Shown: positions 27,107 to 37,441, numbered from the stretch's first letter. The stretch is 64,000 nt of DNA from Flavobacterium sp. 270 (GCF_004368785.1 NZ_SODM01000004.1:50521-114520), one strand, 5' to 3'. The notes: generated by a model from the letters alone, not told the origin. Translations and numbers: made by a program.

Positions 27107-28054
27107 ATGATACCAGAACTAACCACAATCAGCAAATATAAAGACCAAATTGATTTTTTGAATCTTTCCTACCATGATTATATAGACAACGACGAATTTT
27201 CAATTGTAAAAGTTCACAAATGGGACTTGAAATTTCCTTTTCATTCACCGACTTTCAGATCGGATTATTATAGTTTCACTATTGTCACTAAAGCAAATGG
27301 AAGTTTTACGGTAGGTGACGATAGATTTGAGTTACACCAAAATCATGTTGTCTTAGCTTGTCCAAACGCCTTTTTTAAAATTGATTGGACTGACATGGAA
27401 AAAGTTTACAATATAACGTTCAAAAAATCTTTCATGTTAAAACACTTTCCTGGCGGGATTGATAATATTTTAGAATTTGATGGTAAAAACGGTTACTGCT
27501 GCTGCCTTACCCAAGAAACAATGAATTATTTTGAACTAACCTGTATTGAAATGTATGAAATAGCAATTTCTAATTTATGTTATAAAGAAGAAATTATGGC
27601 AAATATGGCGCTTAACCTTCTATTCATAGTACAATTACAACACAAAAATGAAGTAAATATTCAAAAAAACAATGAAAAGAATAACAAAATTACCATCAAT
27701 TTTCGCCAAAATATGGAAAATAATTTTAATGAATTAATTAATGGTAATTGTTCCTCTATTATGCGTGTAAAAGAGCATGCTACATTATTAAATTTAGATG
27801 AAAATTATTTATCTAAAATAATAAGTAATTCCACTCAAAAAACTGTAAACGAATGGATAAACGAAAAACTGATCGATGAAATAAAATACCTGCTTAAATA
27901 TTCTGAAAAATCGATGAAAGACATCGCCATTACTTTTGGCTTTAATGATTTAAATTATTTTTACAGCTTTTTCAAAACACAAACCTTGCAAGCTCCCGGA
28001 ATTTACAGAAAAGAATTTCAAAAATCATCTTTAAAAGAATTACCTGTTTCATAA
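27107..28054 (+). CDS. AraC-family transcriptional regulator, type A (A1)
   Basis: A 315-residue regulator. Start at 27107 (MIPELTTISKYKD) is set by comparison with its paralogues at 53882 (MTPQLTTLSKLKD) and 55995 (MKPELTTLKKLCD). The N-terminal domain has the shared phrase SPTFRSDYYSFTIVTKANGSF. The C-terminal two helix-turn-helix units include KEHATLLNLDENYLSKIIS and MKDIAITFGFNDLNYFYSFF. It resembles Bacteroidota AraC proteins with a cupin-like sensor. It is followed by a type B gene, the same A-B order as at 53882-55871. Confidence 0.88.
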   Translation: MIPELTTISKYKDQIDFLNLSYHDYIDNDEFSIVKVHKWDLKFPFHSPTFRSDYYSFTIVTKANGSFTVGDDRFELHQNHVVLACPNAFFKIDWTDMEKVYNITFKKSFMLKHFPGGIDNILEFDGKNGYCCCLTQETMNYFELTCIEMYEIAISNLCYKEEIMANMALNLLFIVQLQHKNEVNIQKNNEKNNKITINFRQNMENNFNELINGNCSSIMRVKEHATLLNLDENYLSKIISNSTQKTVNEWINEKLIDEIKYLLKYSEKSMKDIAITFGFNDLNYFYSFFKTQTLQAPGIYRKEFQKSSLKELPVS

Positions 28055-28175
28055 ATAAAAAACTCAACAAACTGGTAAAAAGTAATCTTTAAAAAACAAT
28101 ACAGGTCAATATAAACTATAAAATCCTGCTACATCGGCGGCTATATTTTATGGTGTGCAATGTAATATTTATAAA

Positions 28176-29114
28176 ATGGGCAAACTTAAAAAAAAAGAAA
28201 CATACGATTTATATGATAATGAAAAAGTTATGGGAAGTAATTTCTCTGAGGGACATATAGGTGATGAAGATTTTTCATTGATAATTTCAAAAATATTACA
28301 CCCAAAAGAAATACTACCATGGACTTCGCCGTGGTTTCATGCTTCTTTTTATACTGTAGGAATTGTTATTGATTCCTATGGCGCCATGAAACTGGAGGAT
28401 TTAACGGTTAACATTGAACCCAATATGCTGTTTATGAATAAACCTGGCGATTTGCAGCAATTAAGATGGGATGAAATAAACGAAACCTATGGTTTATTAT
28501 TTTCTGAAGATTTTCTCTTAAAATATGCCGGAATTTCTATTTATACAATGTTTCCTTTTTTGTTATTTGAAAGACATTTGCCACTACATGCCTCACCAGA
28601 ATTTCAGCAAGAGCTAAAAACGATTATTTTATTAATTTATCAGGAACTAAAAAAAGATTCACCACTCAAAAAGAAATTATGTGCAAATCTGCTTACCAGA
28701 ATTTTACTTAAAATTAAACAAGAATTCTGGGTAGGTTACAGCATAAATAATGCACAATCCCGAAATCCGGACATTTTAAACGATTTTAAGCAAAATCTTG
28801 AGTATCACTATGAGCAGCTGCTGAAAGGCAAAGTTAAGCAAGTCCTTCATATAAAAGACTATGCTGAGATGCAGCAACTTCATGAGAACTATCTGTCAAC
28901 CATCTTAAAAGAAAAGACTGGAAAAACTGGGGGGCAATTAATTGCTGAAAAAACATTGATGACAGCAAAGATCTTAATTCAGGATTCTCAATACACTATG
29001 AAAGAAATTGCACATATCTCAGGTTTCAGCTACACCTCATACTTTAATATTTTCTTCAAAAAACATACAGGTATCACACCTTTGGATTATCGCAAAAAAA
29101 GTCAGCAGGATTAA
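28176..29114 (+). CDS. AraC-family transcriptional regulator, type B (B1)
   Basis: A 312-residue regulator, the same length as its paralogue at 54933. Start at 28176 is chosen because the paralogues then align from the first residue. Shared phrases are GHIGDEDFS, a sensor part with the conserved LPW-ST-PWF stretch, and a nearly identical DNA-binding end (KDYAEMQQLHENYLS, KEKTGKTGGQLIAEKTL, ending FKKHTGITPLDYRKK). The high similarity of the C-terminal half suggests both B proteins bind similar sites. Confidence 0.88.
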   Translation: MGKLKKKETYDLYDNEKVMGSNFSEGHIGDEDFSLIISKILHPKEILPWTSPWFHASFYTVGIVIDSYGAMKLEDLTVNIEPNMLFMNKPGDLQQLRWDEINETYGLLFSEDFLLKYAGISIYTMFPFLLFERHLPLHASPEFQQELKTIILLIYQELKKDSPLKKKLCANLLTRILLKIKQEFWVGYSINNAQSRNPDILNDFKQNLEYHYEQLLKGKVKQVLHIKDYAEMQQLHENYLSTILKEKTGKTGGQLIAEKTLMTAKILIQDSQYTMKEIAHISGFSYTSYFNIFFKKHTGITPLDYRKKSQQD

Positions 29115-29898
29115 TATCATTATTATAATAAATTTAAATCAGATTTTCCGCTTTTCGTTTACAGATTTAAATCTATGATCTTGAAAAAATCATAGGCCAT
29201 ATACTGCATTTTTTTACAATAGTGATTCTTTATATCCTACAAGACCAGTACTTGATACTTACTAAGTGCATTTCAAAGACTTCTGCCATCCCATTATTTG
29301 TGTGTACCAACATACATCATCTACTGGAATATTTCAAATCAAAATAGTTCTCATCCTAATCCAGCATAAAAATGCCCTCTTCATTAAACATATGAAATAG
29401 ATAAAATACTTTTTACACTCGGGTGTTTTATTGTGAATATTCTTTTTGAATTTTTCATAAATAATTTGACACTAAAATTCATTATTGATCGTCATCCTTC
29501 AAATACTGAATAAAGATTTTCAATAACGACTTTACATATTACGAAATAAAGTCAAAATTAAAATCACTAAAAAAATCAAATCACTAAATATCAGACTATT
29601 AAAAAATTGGATTGTTTTTTGAATATTACCAGTCATAATTTTTAATTCTAATTGTATTTATGAAAAACAATCAAAACGTCGTTCTGTCGACCCCAACTGT
29701 CAAATTAGATTTTATAGAATATCGTGTTTTATCACAACCAAAAAATATTAAAAAATTCTCATCTAACAGCATTTTTTCATATCCTAAAATGAAGCTGCAG
29801 AATTCGGTTGGCAATCACACCGGAAATTTATTTAAAGACCATTTCATTTTCATAATCGAAGATGATCTGAATGTATTAATTCTTAAAAACTTACTGAT
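29115..29898. other. AT-rich region with a possible remnant
   Basis: About 780 bp without a confident gene. A short frame (29660-29914) is listed separately. No repeat or terminator is evident. Confidence 0.4.
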
Positions 29899-29914
29899 AT
29901 GGAACCAGTTGTAG
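29660..29914 (+). pseudogene. Short frame ending in a receiver-like fragment
   Basis: An 84-codon frame whose last part reads HFIFIIEDDLNVLILKNLL, like the first strand and acidic pair of a response-regulator receiver. The rest has no similarity that I know. It overlaps the next AraC start by 16 bases. It may be a decayed receiver, or a small protein translated with the AraC gene. Evidence is weak. Confidence 0.25.
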
Positions 29915-30837
29915 TTAGTACAAGAAAGTTTAAAGAGAGTCTTACTTTCTTGAAAATTCCATTTTGTGAAGAGATGAATTCAAACGATTTTTCAATATTT
30001 AAAATGGAAGATCTGGGTATGAATCTGCCTTGTCAAATGCCGGTTTTTAGACCGGATCATTTTAGCATCATAATAATATCCCAAGGGTCCGCAGTATATC
30101 ATACAGGGGATACTACTTATCCTATCAGTTCAAATAATATTTTGTTTATCCGGCCTAATGCTTTTCTTTTTAGTGAATGGAAAAGCGTAACCAAAGCCTA
30201 TATAATTACCTTTAGAAAACAGTTTCTCTACCATTACTGGCCCGCTGCAGTAGATCATATTCAGAAGCTTGAAAGAGGTGAAACATTCTCAGCTGTTCTT
30301 ACAAAGGAATTAATGAATATATTTGAAAATATCTGCGGTGAAATATACAATCATGCCTTATCATCAGCATCATATAAATATGAGATTATTACAAATCTTA
30401 TATTCAATTTATTATTATTAATGCAACAATATAATTTAGGAACCGAATCTGAGTGGACAAACCAAAAATACAACTCTCATGCCGCTGCTTTTCTTGATGC
30501 CATTGATGATAATCTGAGTAAGATTTCTTCAGGAGAGACGACCGAGCTTTTCGACATTAACAATTATGTAGAAAGTCAGAATCTAAATTTAAACCAATTA
30601 TCAAAAATCATTTACAACTGTACCGGAAAATCCATAAGCCAGTGGATTCATAAAAAATTAATTGATGAGATTAAGTATCTGCTTAAATATTCAGATAAAT
30701 CCATAAGCACTATTGCTTACTCATACGGATTTAATGACTTGAATTATTTTTACAGTTACTTTAAAAAATACACAAAAATGGCTCCTGGCATTTTTCGCAA
30801 AAATTTCAAAGATCCTCTAATAAATGCAGTAGCTTAA
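29899..30837 (+). CDS. AraC-family transcriptional regulator, type A-like (A2)
   Basis: A 312-residue regulator related to the A group: MPVFRPDHFSIIIISQGSA resembles the type A sensor stretch, and the DNA-binding end shows VESQNLNLNQLSKIIYN and ISTIAYSYGFNDLNYFYSYF with a final KYTKMAPGIFRK. It is more diverged from A1 than A1 is from A3. It is the last AraC gene of the first array; the two sigma-54 regulators follow. Confidence 0.87.
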   Translation: MEPVVVSTRKFKESLTFLKIPFCEEMNSNDFSIFKMEDLGMNLPCQMPVFRPDHFSIIIISQGSAVYHTGDTTYPISSNNILFIRPNAFLFSEWKSVTKAYIITFRKQFLYHYWPAAVDHIQKLERGETFSAVLTKELMNIFENICGEIYNHALSSASYKYEIITNLIFNLLLLMQQYNLGTESEWTNQKYNSHAAAFLDAIDDNLSKISSGETTELFDINNYVESQNLNLNQLSKIIYNCTGKSISQWIHKKLIDEIKYLLKYSDKSISTIAYSYGFNDLNYFYSYFKKYTKMAPGIFRKNFKDPLINAVA

Positions 30838-31145
30838 ATTTTGAATTTAAGAGTAAGGAAAAGGCGGGTATTAGATATGAAATTATCCGAACCTAATTTT
30901 ATAATGATATTATTATACTGCAGAAGAGATAATATGAAGATTGTCATATACCTGATTTTATATTCATTATAATTTTGTTTTAGTGCTGAAAATAATTTCG
31001 CCGCCATTCTTTTAACTTTAAAAACTAATATTCTATATTTAGGCTAGATTGTTGCATTATAAAAAGACGGCAGCCAGACATAAATAACAGTAAAAATACG
31101 ATTTTACCAATAATCAATAAAATACAGCAATCCAATTAAAAATCG
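30838..31145. other. Intergenic region before the sigma-54 regulator
   Basis: No gene is seen. It is AT-rich with no recognisable sigma-54 site or TAnnTTTG box. Confidence 0.5.
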
Positions 31146-32516
31146 ATGGAAAATAAAGTAAAAATACTAATTGTTGAGGATGAATTCATCGTAGCAAATG
31201 ATCTAAAGATTATATTAAAAAAAAATAATTTTGATGTTATCGGTATAGCGTCATCTGCAGATCAGGCGAAAGCAATAATAAAATCCATACGACCTGATTG
31301 GGTACTGCTGGATATTATAATTGAGGGGAATGAAACAGGCATTGATTTAGCCCATGATCTTATGAAACAAAAAATTCCATACTTATTTGTTTCAGCCAAT
31401 ACAAATCAGTCAACACTTCAAGCTGTAAAAAAAACGCATCCCTATGGTTTTTTGGTAAAACCTTTCAGACGCAAAGATCTTTTGGTTATGCTGGACATTG
31501 CACGTTATCGCTATGCAGTAGAAAATCAAAACCAGTTCAATTCCGAAAAAAAAGAAAATACTCCATTGGTCTTTACCGGAATTGTAGGCAGCAGTCCCCC
31601 ACTTAAAGAAATATTTTCAAGAATTAGTATTGTTGCCCCAACGGAAGCTTCCGTTCTTATTACTGGTGAAACGGGAACAGGAAAGGAAAAAATAGCACAT
31701 GCAGTTCATGAAAATTCGCTTCGCAGAAATAAAAAAATGATTGTGGTCAATTGTGCCGCAATTCCTTTTTCATTGCTAGAATCTGAGCTTTTTGGATTTG
31801 AAAAAGGGGCTTTTACTGGAGCTGTTTCAAAAAGAATTGGCAAATTTGAACAAGCCGAAGGCGGTACACTTTTTTTGGACGAAATCGGAGAGCTTAGCCT
31901 CGATGCACAGGCAAAATTATTACGTGTGCTACAAGAAAAAGAGATAGAACGCATAGGCGGTACAGGAATAATAAAAGTGGATGTGCGTATAATTGCCGCA
32001 ACGAATCGCAGCCTTGAGCGTGAGGTCGCAGAAGGACGTTTCAGGCTGGACCTATATTACAGGCTTAATGTATTTCTAATTGAACTACTGCCGCTACGGG
32101 AAAGAAAACAGGATATACTGGAACTTGCCCAGTATTTTATGAAAAATTATAATACTGCATTTAAAAAGAATATCAAGGGTATAACATCAAAAGTTTTAAG
32201 TGAATTGCAAAGCTACAGCTGGCCCGGAAATATTCGGGAGTTGGAGCATCTGATTGAACGAAGCGTACTTCTTGCAGAAACAGAGGAAATTACAAAAATT
32301 AATCTTCCTGCTAATATTGAGATAAATAATGCTACGAAAGATTCTGATAGTCTGGAGTCGCTGCAATTTGTAGAGAAGAATCATATTATGAAGATTTTAA
32401 ATGTCTGCAATGGTAAAATATACGGGGACAACGGGGCTGCCGCAATTTTAAAAATATCACCAGTGTCGCTGTATGCTAAAATGAAAAAATTAGGAATCGG
32501 ACAGGAATATTTTTAA
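31146..32516 (+). CDS. Sigma-54-dependent response regulator (NtrC type)
   Basis: A 456-residue activator with three parts: receiver (residues ~1-120; acidic pair VEDEF, phospho-acceptor in VLLDIIIEG, Lys in LVKPF), AAA+ domain (Walker A GETGTGKE; GAFTGA loop that contacts sigma-54; Walker B GGTLFLDEIGE) and a C-terminal Fis-type helix-turn-helix (AAAILKISPVSLYAKMKKL). It needs a sensor kinase; the histidine kinase at 34271 is a plausible partner. Its targets are not evident, as no clear -24/-12 promoter was found. Confidence 0.93.
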   Translation: MENKVKILIVEDEFIVANDLKIILKKNNFDVIGIASSADQAKAIIKSIRPDWVLLDIIIEGNETGIDLAHDLMKQKIPYLFVSANTNQSTLQAVKKTHPYGFLVKPFRRKDLLVMLDIARYRYAVENQNQFNSEKKENTPLVFTGIVGSSPPLKEIFSRISIVAPTEASVLITGETGTGKEKIAHAVHENSLRRNKKMIVVNCAAIPFSLLESELFGFEKGAFTGAVSKRIGKFEQAEGGTLFLDEIGELSLDAQAKLLRVLQEKEIERIGGTGIIKVDVRIIAATNRSLEREVAEGRFRLDLYYRLNVFLIELLPLRERKQDILELAQYFMKNYNTAFKKNIKGITSKVLSELQSYSWPGNIRELEHLIERSVLLAETEEITKINLPANIEINNATKDSDSLESLQFVEKNHIMKILNVCNGKIYGDNGAAAILKISPVSLYAKMKKLGIGQEYF

Positions 32517-32596
32517 GTATAAATCAATCATAATATAATATCTAAAGTGATACTGCTATATTTATTTCAAATACAATTATAAGTTAAATCCGAAAT

Positions 32597-34162
32597 ATGA
32601 CATACGCCATAGATAATGAAAATACAGTAATGCGTTTACAGGAGAGAGAACTCGAGCAGTCCAAAATTATTTACATGTGTGAATCACTTGCTCCTGTCAC
32701 CACAAGAAATGAACTCAGAGATGTTGTGGAAAATTCAATAAAAAGTATATTGAATTTTAGTGAAATGATGATTTGTATTACGGATGAACAAGAACAAAAT
32801 TACAACCTCTTTTATCACAGCAATACTGTAGAATACAACAAGCATGTGCAGGATTCGTATAATAAAAATGCTGATTTCTTTTTTTCGATATTGCACTCCC
32901 CTGATCCATCAATCTTACTCCAGAAGAAAATAGGAAAAGGATCTGAAATACCTTCCTTTATCAGGACCTCCGGCCAGGAATCAAAACATACCATTATCAC
33001 CTATGCTTTAACTTTTAATAAATATAATGCCGTGTTGTTTTTTTGTTTTGACAGAAAGAAAAACATCGAAAGAAACTGTTTTAATCTAATTAAAAAACTT
33101 TCTATACAGCTGAAAATTACTTTGATAAACATTTCTATGCGTGAAACAAATAATCCAGCCGCCCCAGCAGAGATTAATCTGCGACCTGAAAATAGAAATG
33201 AAATGTGCTCCACCATGGGAATTATTGGAGAGAGCGATCTTATAAAAAAAACACGAAGTCTTATCATTACAGTTAGTGCATCAGACTGCAATGTACTCAT
33301 ACAGGGAGAAAGTGGTACAGGAAAAGAACTGGCCGCAAAAGCAATACACTACAATTCAAAAAGAAATGAGAAACCATTAATTGTGGTTAATTGCGCCGCA
33401 ATTCCTAAAAATCTGATTGAAAGTGAGCTATTTGGCCATGAAAAGGGCAGTTTTACCGGTGCTGCCTCCAAGAAAAAAGGCAAATTTGAACAGGCCCATC
33501 AAGGCACGATCTTTCTGGACGAAATTGGAGAAATGCCTTTGGAGCTTCAGGCAAAAATTTTGAGAACCTTGGAGCAAAAGGAAATTCAGCCTATAGGTTG
33601 TAATCTTACAAAGATTGTTGATATCCGAATAATCGCTGCAACAAATGTAGATCTACAGAACGAGGTGCTAAAAGGAAATTTCAGAGCAGATTTGTTTTAC
33701 AGACTAAATGTATTTCCTATAGATATCCCTCCATTAAGAAATCATCCTGAAGACATTGCTGATTTAGTAAAATATTTTATAAGCAGGTACTGTAAAAAAT
33801 ATGAAAAACCGGTTAGTACAACAACTCTTAAAGTACTTAATGGGTTAAAGAGCTATCAATGGCCGGGCAATATTAGAGAACTTGAACATGCAGTAGAGAA
33901 AGCAGTACTTATGTCTACCGGAAAGATTATTTCTGAAATAAGTGTAGGCAGCCAGAATATAATAACGGCGTCCATTGACAAAAACTGTATAAAACCCTGG
34001 CATGAGTTTGAGAAAGAATATATACTCAAAGTGCTTAAATTCTGCAGCGGAAAAGTTTCAGGTTCAAATAGCGCATCATCGTTTTTAGAAATCCCTCCAA
34101 CAACACTCAAATCCAAAATGCTAAAGCTGGGTATAAAAAAAAGACATTACCTGCTAGATTGA
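32597..34162 (+). CDS. Sigma-54-dependent activator with GAF-like sensor
   Basis: A 521-residue enhancer-binding protein. The N-terminal ~200 residues look like a GAF-type ligand-sensing domain (no receiver). The AAA+ domain has Walker A GESGTGKE, GSFTGA (Ser in place of Ala in GAFTGA) and Walker B GTIFLDEIGE. The C-terminal helix-turn-helix contains ASSFLEIPPTTLKSKMLKL. It follows the other sigma-54 regulator by 80 bp and is probably in the same transcript. It is convergent with the histidine kinase gene. Confidence 0.92.
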   Translation: MTYAIDNENTVMRLQERELEQSKIIYMCESLAPVTTRNELRDVVENSIKSILNFSEMMICITDEQEQNYNLFYHSNTVEYNKHVQDSYNKNADFFFSILHSPDPSILLQKKIGKGSEIPSFIRTSGQESKHTIITYALTFNKYNAVLFFCFDRKKNIERNCFNLIKKLSIQLKITLINISMRETNNPAAPAEINLRPENRNEMCSTMGIIGESDLIKKTRSLIITVSASDCNVLIQGESGTGKELAAKAIHYNSKRNEKPLIVVNCAAIPKNLIESELFGHEKGSFTGAASKKKGKFEQAHQGTIFLDEIGEMPLELQAKILRTLEQKEIQPIGCNLTKIVDIRIIAATNVDLQNEVLKGNFRADLFYRLNVFPIDIPPLRNHPEDIADLVKYFISRYCKKYEKPVSTTTLKVLNGLKSYQWPGNIRELEHAVEKAVLMSTGKIISEISVGSQNIITASIDKNCIKPWHEFEKEYILKVLKFCSGKVSGSNSASSFLEIPPTTLKSKMLKLGIKKRHYLLD

Positions 34163-34270
34163 AGATAACTCCTTGTTTAGGGATTTCAATTGGTTTTTTG
34201 AAACATAATAACGTAATTTTGCTATGCTTTCTTTAACACAAATTTCGTATTACATTGTTCTTAAGGATAT

Positions 34271-36448
34271 TTAAATTAAACCACCTCTCTTCCTAAAGGT
34301 TATCATAATGGTTAGTCCGTCGATATTTTGAATTTCTAATGTTCCGTTTATCTGATTGGCAAGTCCTTTCATCAGATTCATTCCGAATGAGTCCTGTCCT
34401 TTTAATTCAAATTCTTCGGAAAGGCCCACCCCATTATCTTTAATTACCAGACGATAATTCTCATTATTCTGTTTTCCGAGTTCAATAGTGATTTGCCCGT
34501 TGTCCGTATGGTTAAAGGCATATTTTATAGCATTGCTTACAGCCTCGTTAAGAATGAGTCCCAGCGGCACTGCCTGAGTAACATCCAATTCTACACATTC
34601 TGTATCTAATTTATAATTTATTTTTTGATCTGTGGAAAAGCATTCTTTGAGATAGCTTACAAGTTCCTTAATGTACCAGGCCATGTCAATCATTGCAAGA
34701 TCATCGGACTGATAGAGCTTTTGATGAATAAGTGACATGGCGTACATACGATTTTGACTATTCTGTATCGCTGCAAGCGCATACTCATTATCCAAATATT
34801 CTGACTGTGTATTCAAAAGGCTGATTACAATCTGTAAGTTGTTTTTAACTCTGTGATGAATTTCCTTTATAAGCCATTCTTTTTCTGAGAGCAGTATTTT
34901 CAGCTGGTCATTCTGCTCATTTATTTTGTTTTGCGCACGCTGCTTCAGTCTTGAACGATTGTACAGCAGAGTAATAAAGAGTACCATCATGCCAAAACCT
35001 GCGATTAATAAATAGCGTAAAATTTCTGCTTTGCGTATAACCTGCTTCTGGATTTCGCTTTGCTGTTTTAATACTATTATGTTTTTATCTTTTTTCTCCG
35101 TTTCATATTTAAGCTGGAGATCGTTATATTGCTGAGAGTTTACATTGTTAAAAATAGAGTCATTTAAAGATTTATACTTTTTAAAATGTTCCAGTGCACC
35201 GGCACAGTTTCCAACAGCTGAATCAGCTGAAAAAAATGCTCTCTCGGCCTCTAAGAGGTTTTTATCATTTTTCTCTGTTATAGCCTGTTCTTTTAATTTT
35301 TGAATATAAGGGTATGATTTTGTCGCCTGTCCTGTCATAAGCAAATACTGTGCTATTGCCGTATTAGCCGCCTGTTTTTCTCTAAGGTCCATTATGTCAC
35401 ATTGCAGCAACTGTTTAAAATATATTTTCGCTGTTTTGTATTGTTTCAACTTGCAGTACAGCAGCATATATGTCGCCTGATATCTTATTTTACAATCTTT
35501 GCCGTCGTAAAATTTAATATCTTTCATTACTGCCAATGCTTCGTCGAATTGTTTATGAAAATATAAATACTTGGCAAGATTAAATTGTATTGCTTCCAGA
35601 TTCGTAGAATTTTTGCTCTTTCTACTTATTGTAACTGCCTTTCTATAAAAAAATAAGGCTTTTTCCTGAATATTAAGTTTTTCATATGTAATAGCAAGTT
35701 GATTGTATATGGAAGAACGCCATATTGGGGAGGCATCTGAATCTTCAGCGTTTAAGTCGGCCTGAAGAGCATAAGCAAGTGCTTCTTTAATTTTACCTCT
35801 TGCAAGATAAGCTCGAACTACCAAGGTATACTCCTTGTAAAATTCAGCATTTTTTAATCTTTTTTTTATTTCAATAGCCTTTTGGGTATATTTAAGAATG
35901 CTGTCCGGTGTCTCTTCATAAAATCTGGCAAGACAATAATAAGTATCGCCTTCAGCTGGTAGATTATGTTGTTCTTTAAATAAAGAAATCGCTTTACGAA
36001 TATATTTTTCTCTGTTTATAAGGTCCTCAGAAGGAAAATCAAAGGCCATATCTTTATATATTTCAGCCTCACGGTTTTTAAGACCGTTTTGCTTTGAATA
36101 GACCAATGCTTTGTTTTTTAATATAGCAGCAAGCTCCTTATTTTTTCTTCTTTTTGCAATCTGTCCGTCAATATGCATACTGGCTGCAATTATATCTTTA
36201 GATCCCAGTTGTTTTCCGATTTCAAATGACTGGCTGTTTAGGCGCGATGAAATTTCGATGTCTTGTACGGACTCGTTTCTTACAATATAATAATGGGCAA
36301 GACGATTAAGAAGCAATGCTTTTTTTGTCTTGTCTGTTTCCAGTAGCAGGCTTTTTTCTGCTTTTTTAAAATCTTTTTCTGTAAGGTTTTGTGTATATGA
36401 TTTTATAGTAATCAAAAGGATTGCGGCAAAGAATATTTTTAGTTTCAT
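34271..36448 (-). CDS. TPR-containing sensor histidine kinase
   Basis: A 725-residue membrane kinase: signal peptide (MKLKIFFAAILLITIKSY), ~420 residues of tetratricopeptide-type helices facing the periplasm, a membrane helix (YLLIAGFGMMVLFITLLY), a coiled coil, then a HisKA_2-type phosphoacceptor (EIHHRVKNNLQIVISLL) and HATPase (LNEAVSNAIKYAF, DNGVGL). This is a common Bacteroidota kinase class. It is the only kinase near the receiver of the gene at 31146, in convergent orientation. Confidence 0.93.
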   Translation of the reverse strand: MKLKIFFAAILLITIKSYTQNLTEKDFKKAEKSLLLETDKTKKALLLNRLAHYYIVRNESVQDIEISSRLNSQSFEIGKQLGSKDIIAASMHIDGQIAKRRKNKELAAILKNKALVYSKQNGLKNREAEIYKDMAFDFPSEDLINREKYIRKAISLFKEQHNLPAEGDTYYCLARFYEETPDSILKYTQKAIEIKKRLKNAEFYKEYTLVVRAYLARGKIKEALAYALQADLNAEDSDASPIWRSSIYNQLAITYEKLNIQEKALFFYRKAVTISRKSKNSTNLEAIQFNLAKYLYFHKQFDEALAVMKDIKFYDGKDCKIRYQATYMLLYCKLKQYKTAKIYFKQLLQCDIMDLREKQAANTAIAQYLLMTGQATKSYPYIQKLKEQAITEKNDKNLLEAERAFFSADSAVGNCAGALEHFKKYKSLNDSIFNNVNSQQYNDLQLKYETEKKDKNIIVLKQQSEIQKQVIRKAEILRYLLIAGFGMMVLFITLLYNRSRLKQRAQNKINEQNDQLKILLSEKEWLIKEIHHRVKNNLQIVISLLNTQSEYLDNEYALAAIQNSQNRMYAMSLIHQKLYQSDDLAMIDMAWYIKELVSYLKECFSTDQKINYKLDTECVELDVTQAVPLGLILNEAVSNAIKYAFNHTDNGQITIELGKQNNENYRLVIKDNGVGLSEEFELKGQDSFGMNLMKGLANQINGTLEIQNIDGLTIMITFRKRGGLI

Positions 36449-36757
36449 AGATTTCTAATTCATTAATACAAATACAGTCTACACAGAAATCGGAAGCAGC
36501 CAAAGCCCTGCTTTGCAAAATATAGTATGAAAGTACTAATTTTGGCGAACATACAAAACCTTTGATTATGCTATCAGCTAAATAGAGCTGTAAAACAGTC
36601 CAGTCTCAATTAAGTATATTTGATGCACAACATCAAGTTGGTGTTATTCAAAAATTACGACTCCACAGTTAATAAAAAACACCAAGACCGGAAAGTATTC
36701 AACTATAGAAACATTTGCCGGCTTATACTTTATTCCAGCTTAAAGTAAAATTTACAA
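36449..36757. other. Intergenic region, nothing recognised
   Basis: Promoter region of the histidine kinase (minus) and 3' end of the hydrolase operon (minus). TATATTTTG near 36520 on the minus strand is close to, but not, TAnnTTTG. No gene seen. Confidence 0.45.
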
Positions 36758-37372
36758 TTATTTTTCTGCAAGCTTTTGTTCTAATTCTTTAATTATATCT
36801 TCTAATTTAGCAATATATTCTTTTTGTGGCTGTAAGGCCATTTCAATTTCTTCCCTGGTAAAACGTGGCGTTATATGCTGCGGGCAATTCCAGTCATAAG
36901 CCTGAATTTCAAACAGGATCATTCTTTCAGGTCTGAATTTATAATCAGAAGGTTTCAATTGATTGTATAGCTGATCATGGTCTTTCAAATCAACTACTTT
37001 CGCACTGGCGTATATTTTTAATCTGGCCTTTTGAGAATAGGACATCATAAATAAAGCTACTTTATTATTATTCGAAATATTTCCGACAGAAATGTATTGT
37101 CTGTTACCCGAAAAATCTACAATGCCAATTGTCTTATCATCAATAACCTTAATAAAACCGGCAGGCCCACCCCTATGCTGTATATAGGGATACTCATTCT
37201 CTCCAAAACTGGCCATATAAAAACTATCCCTGTTGGAAATAAAATCTATTTCATTTTCCGTCAGCCCATCAACATTTGACGTTCTTTCCATGCGTTCGTA
37301 AGCACTTCTGCTTCCGTTTTCTTCCTGCAGATTTTTTATGGCATCTGTAAATGCTAATTTTTGGTAATTCAT
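36758..37372 (-). CDS. Pyridoxamine 5'-phosphate oxidase-family protein (flavin-binding split barrel)
   Basis: A 204-residue protein whose middle (NEIDFISNRDSFYMASFG, GGPAGFIKVIDDKTIGIVDFSGNRQY, KVALFMMSYSQKARLKIYASA) matches the split-barrel FMN-binding family. The C-terminal ~25 residues form a helical coiled-coil-like tail (EYIAKLEDIIKELEQKL). Such proteins reduce or bind flavin or heme-like ligands; the substrate is unknown. It is the last gene of a six-gene minus-strand operon. Confidence 0.85.
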   Translation of the reverse strand: MNYQKLAFTDAIKNLQEENGSRSAYERMERTSNVDGLTENEIDFISNRDSFYMASFGENEYPYIQHRGGPAGFIKVIDDKTIGIVDFSGNRQYISVGNISNNNKVALFMMSYSQKARLKIYASAKVVDLKDHDQLYNQLKPSDYKFRPERMILFEIQAYDWNCPQHITPRFTREEIEMALQPQKEYIAKLEDIIKELEQKLAEK

Positions 37373-37441
37373 AGCTGATAATTTATGTTATTTCAAAAAT
37401 TATTCTGATCTAATTTACAATAGGCTATCTCAATAATAAAA

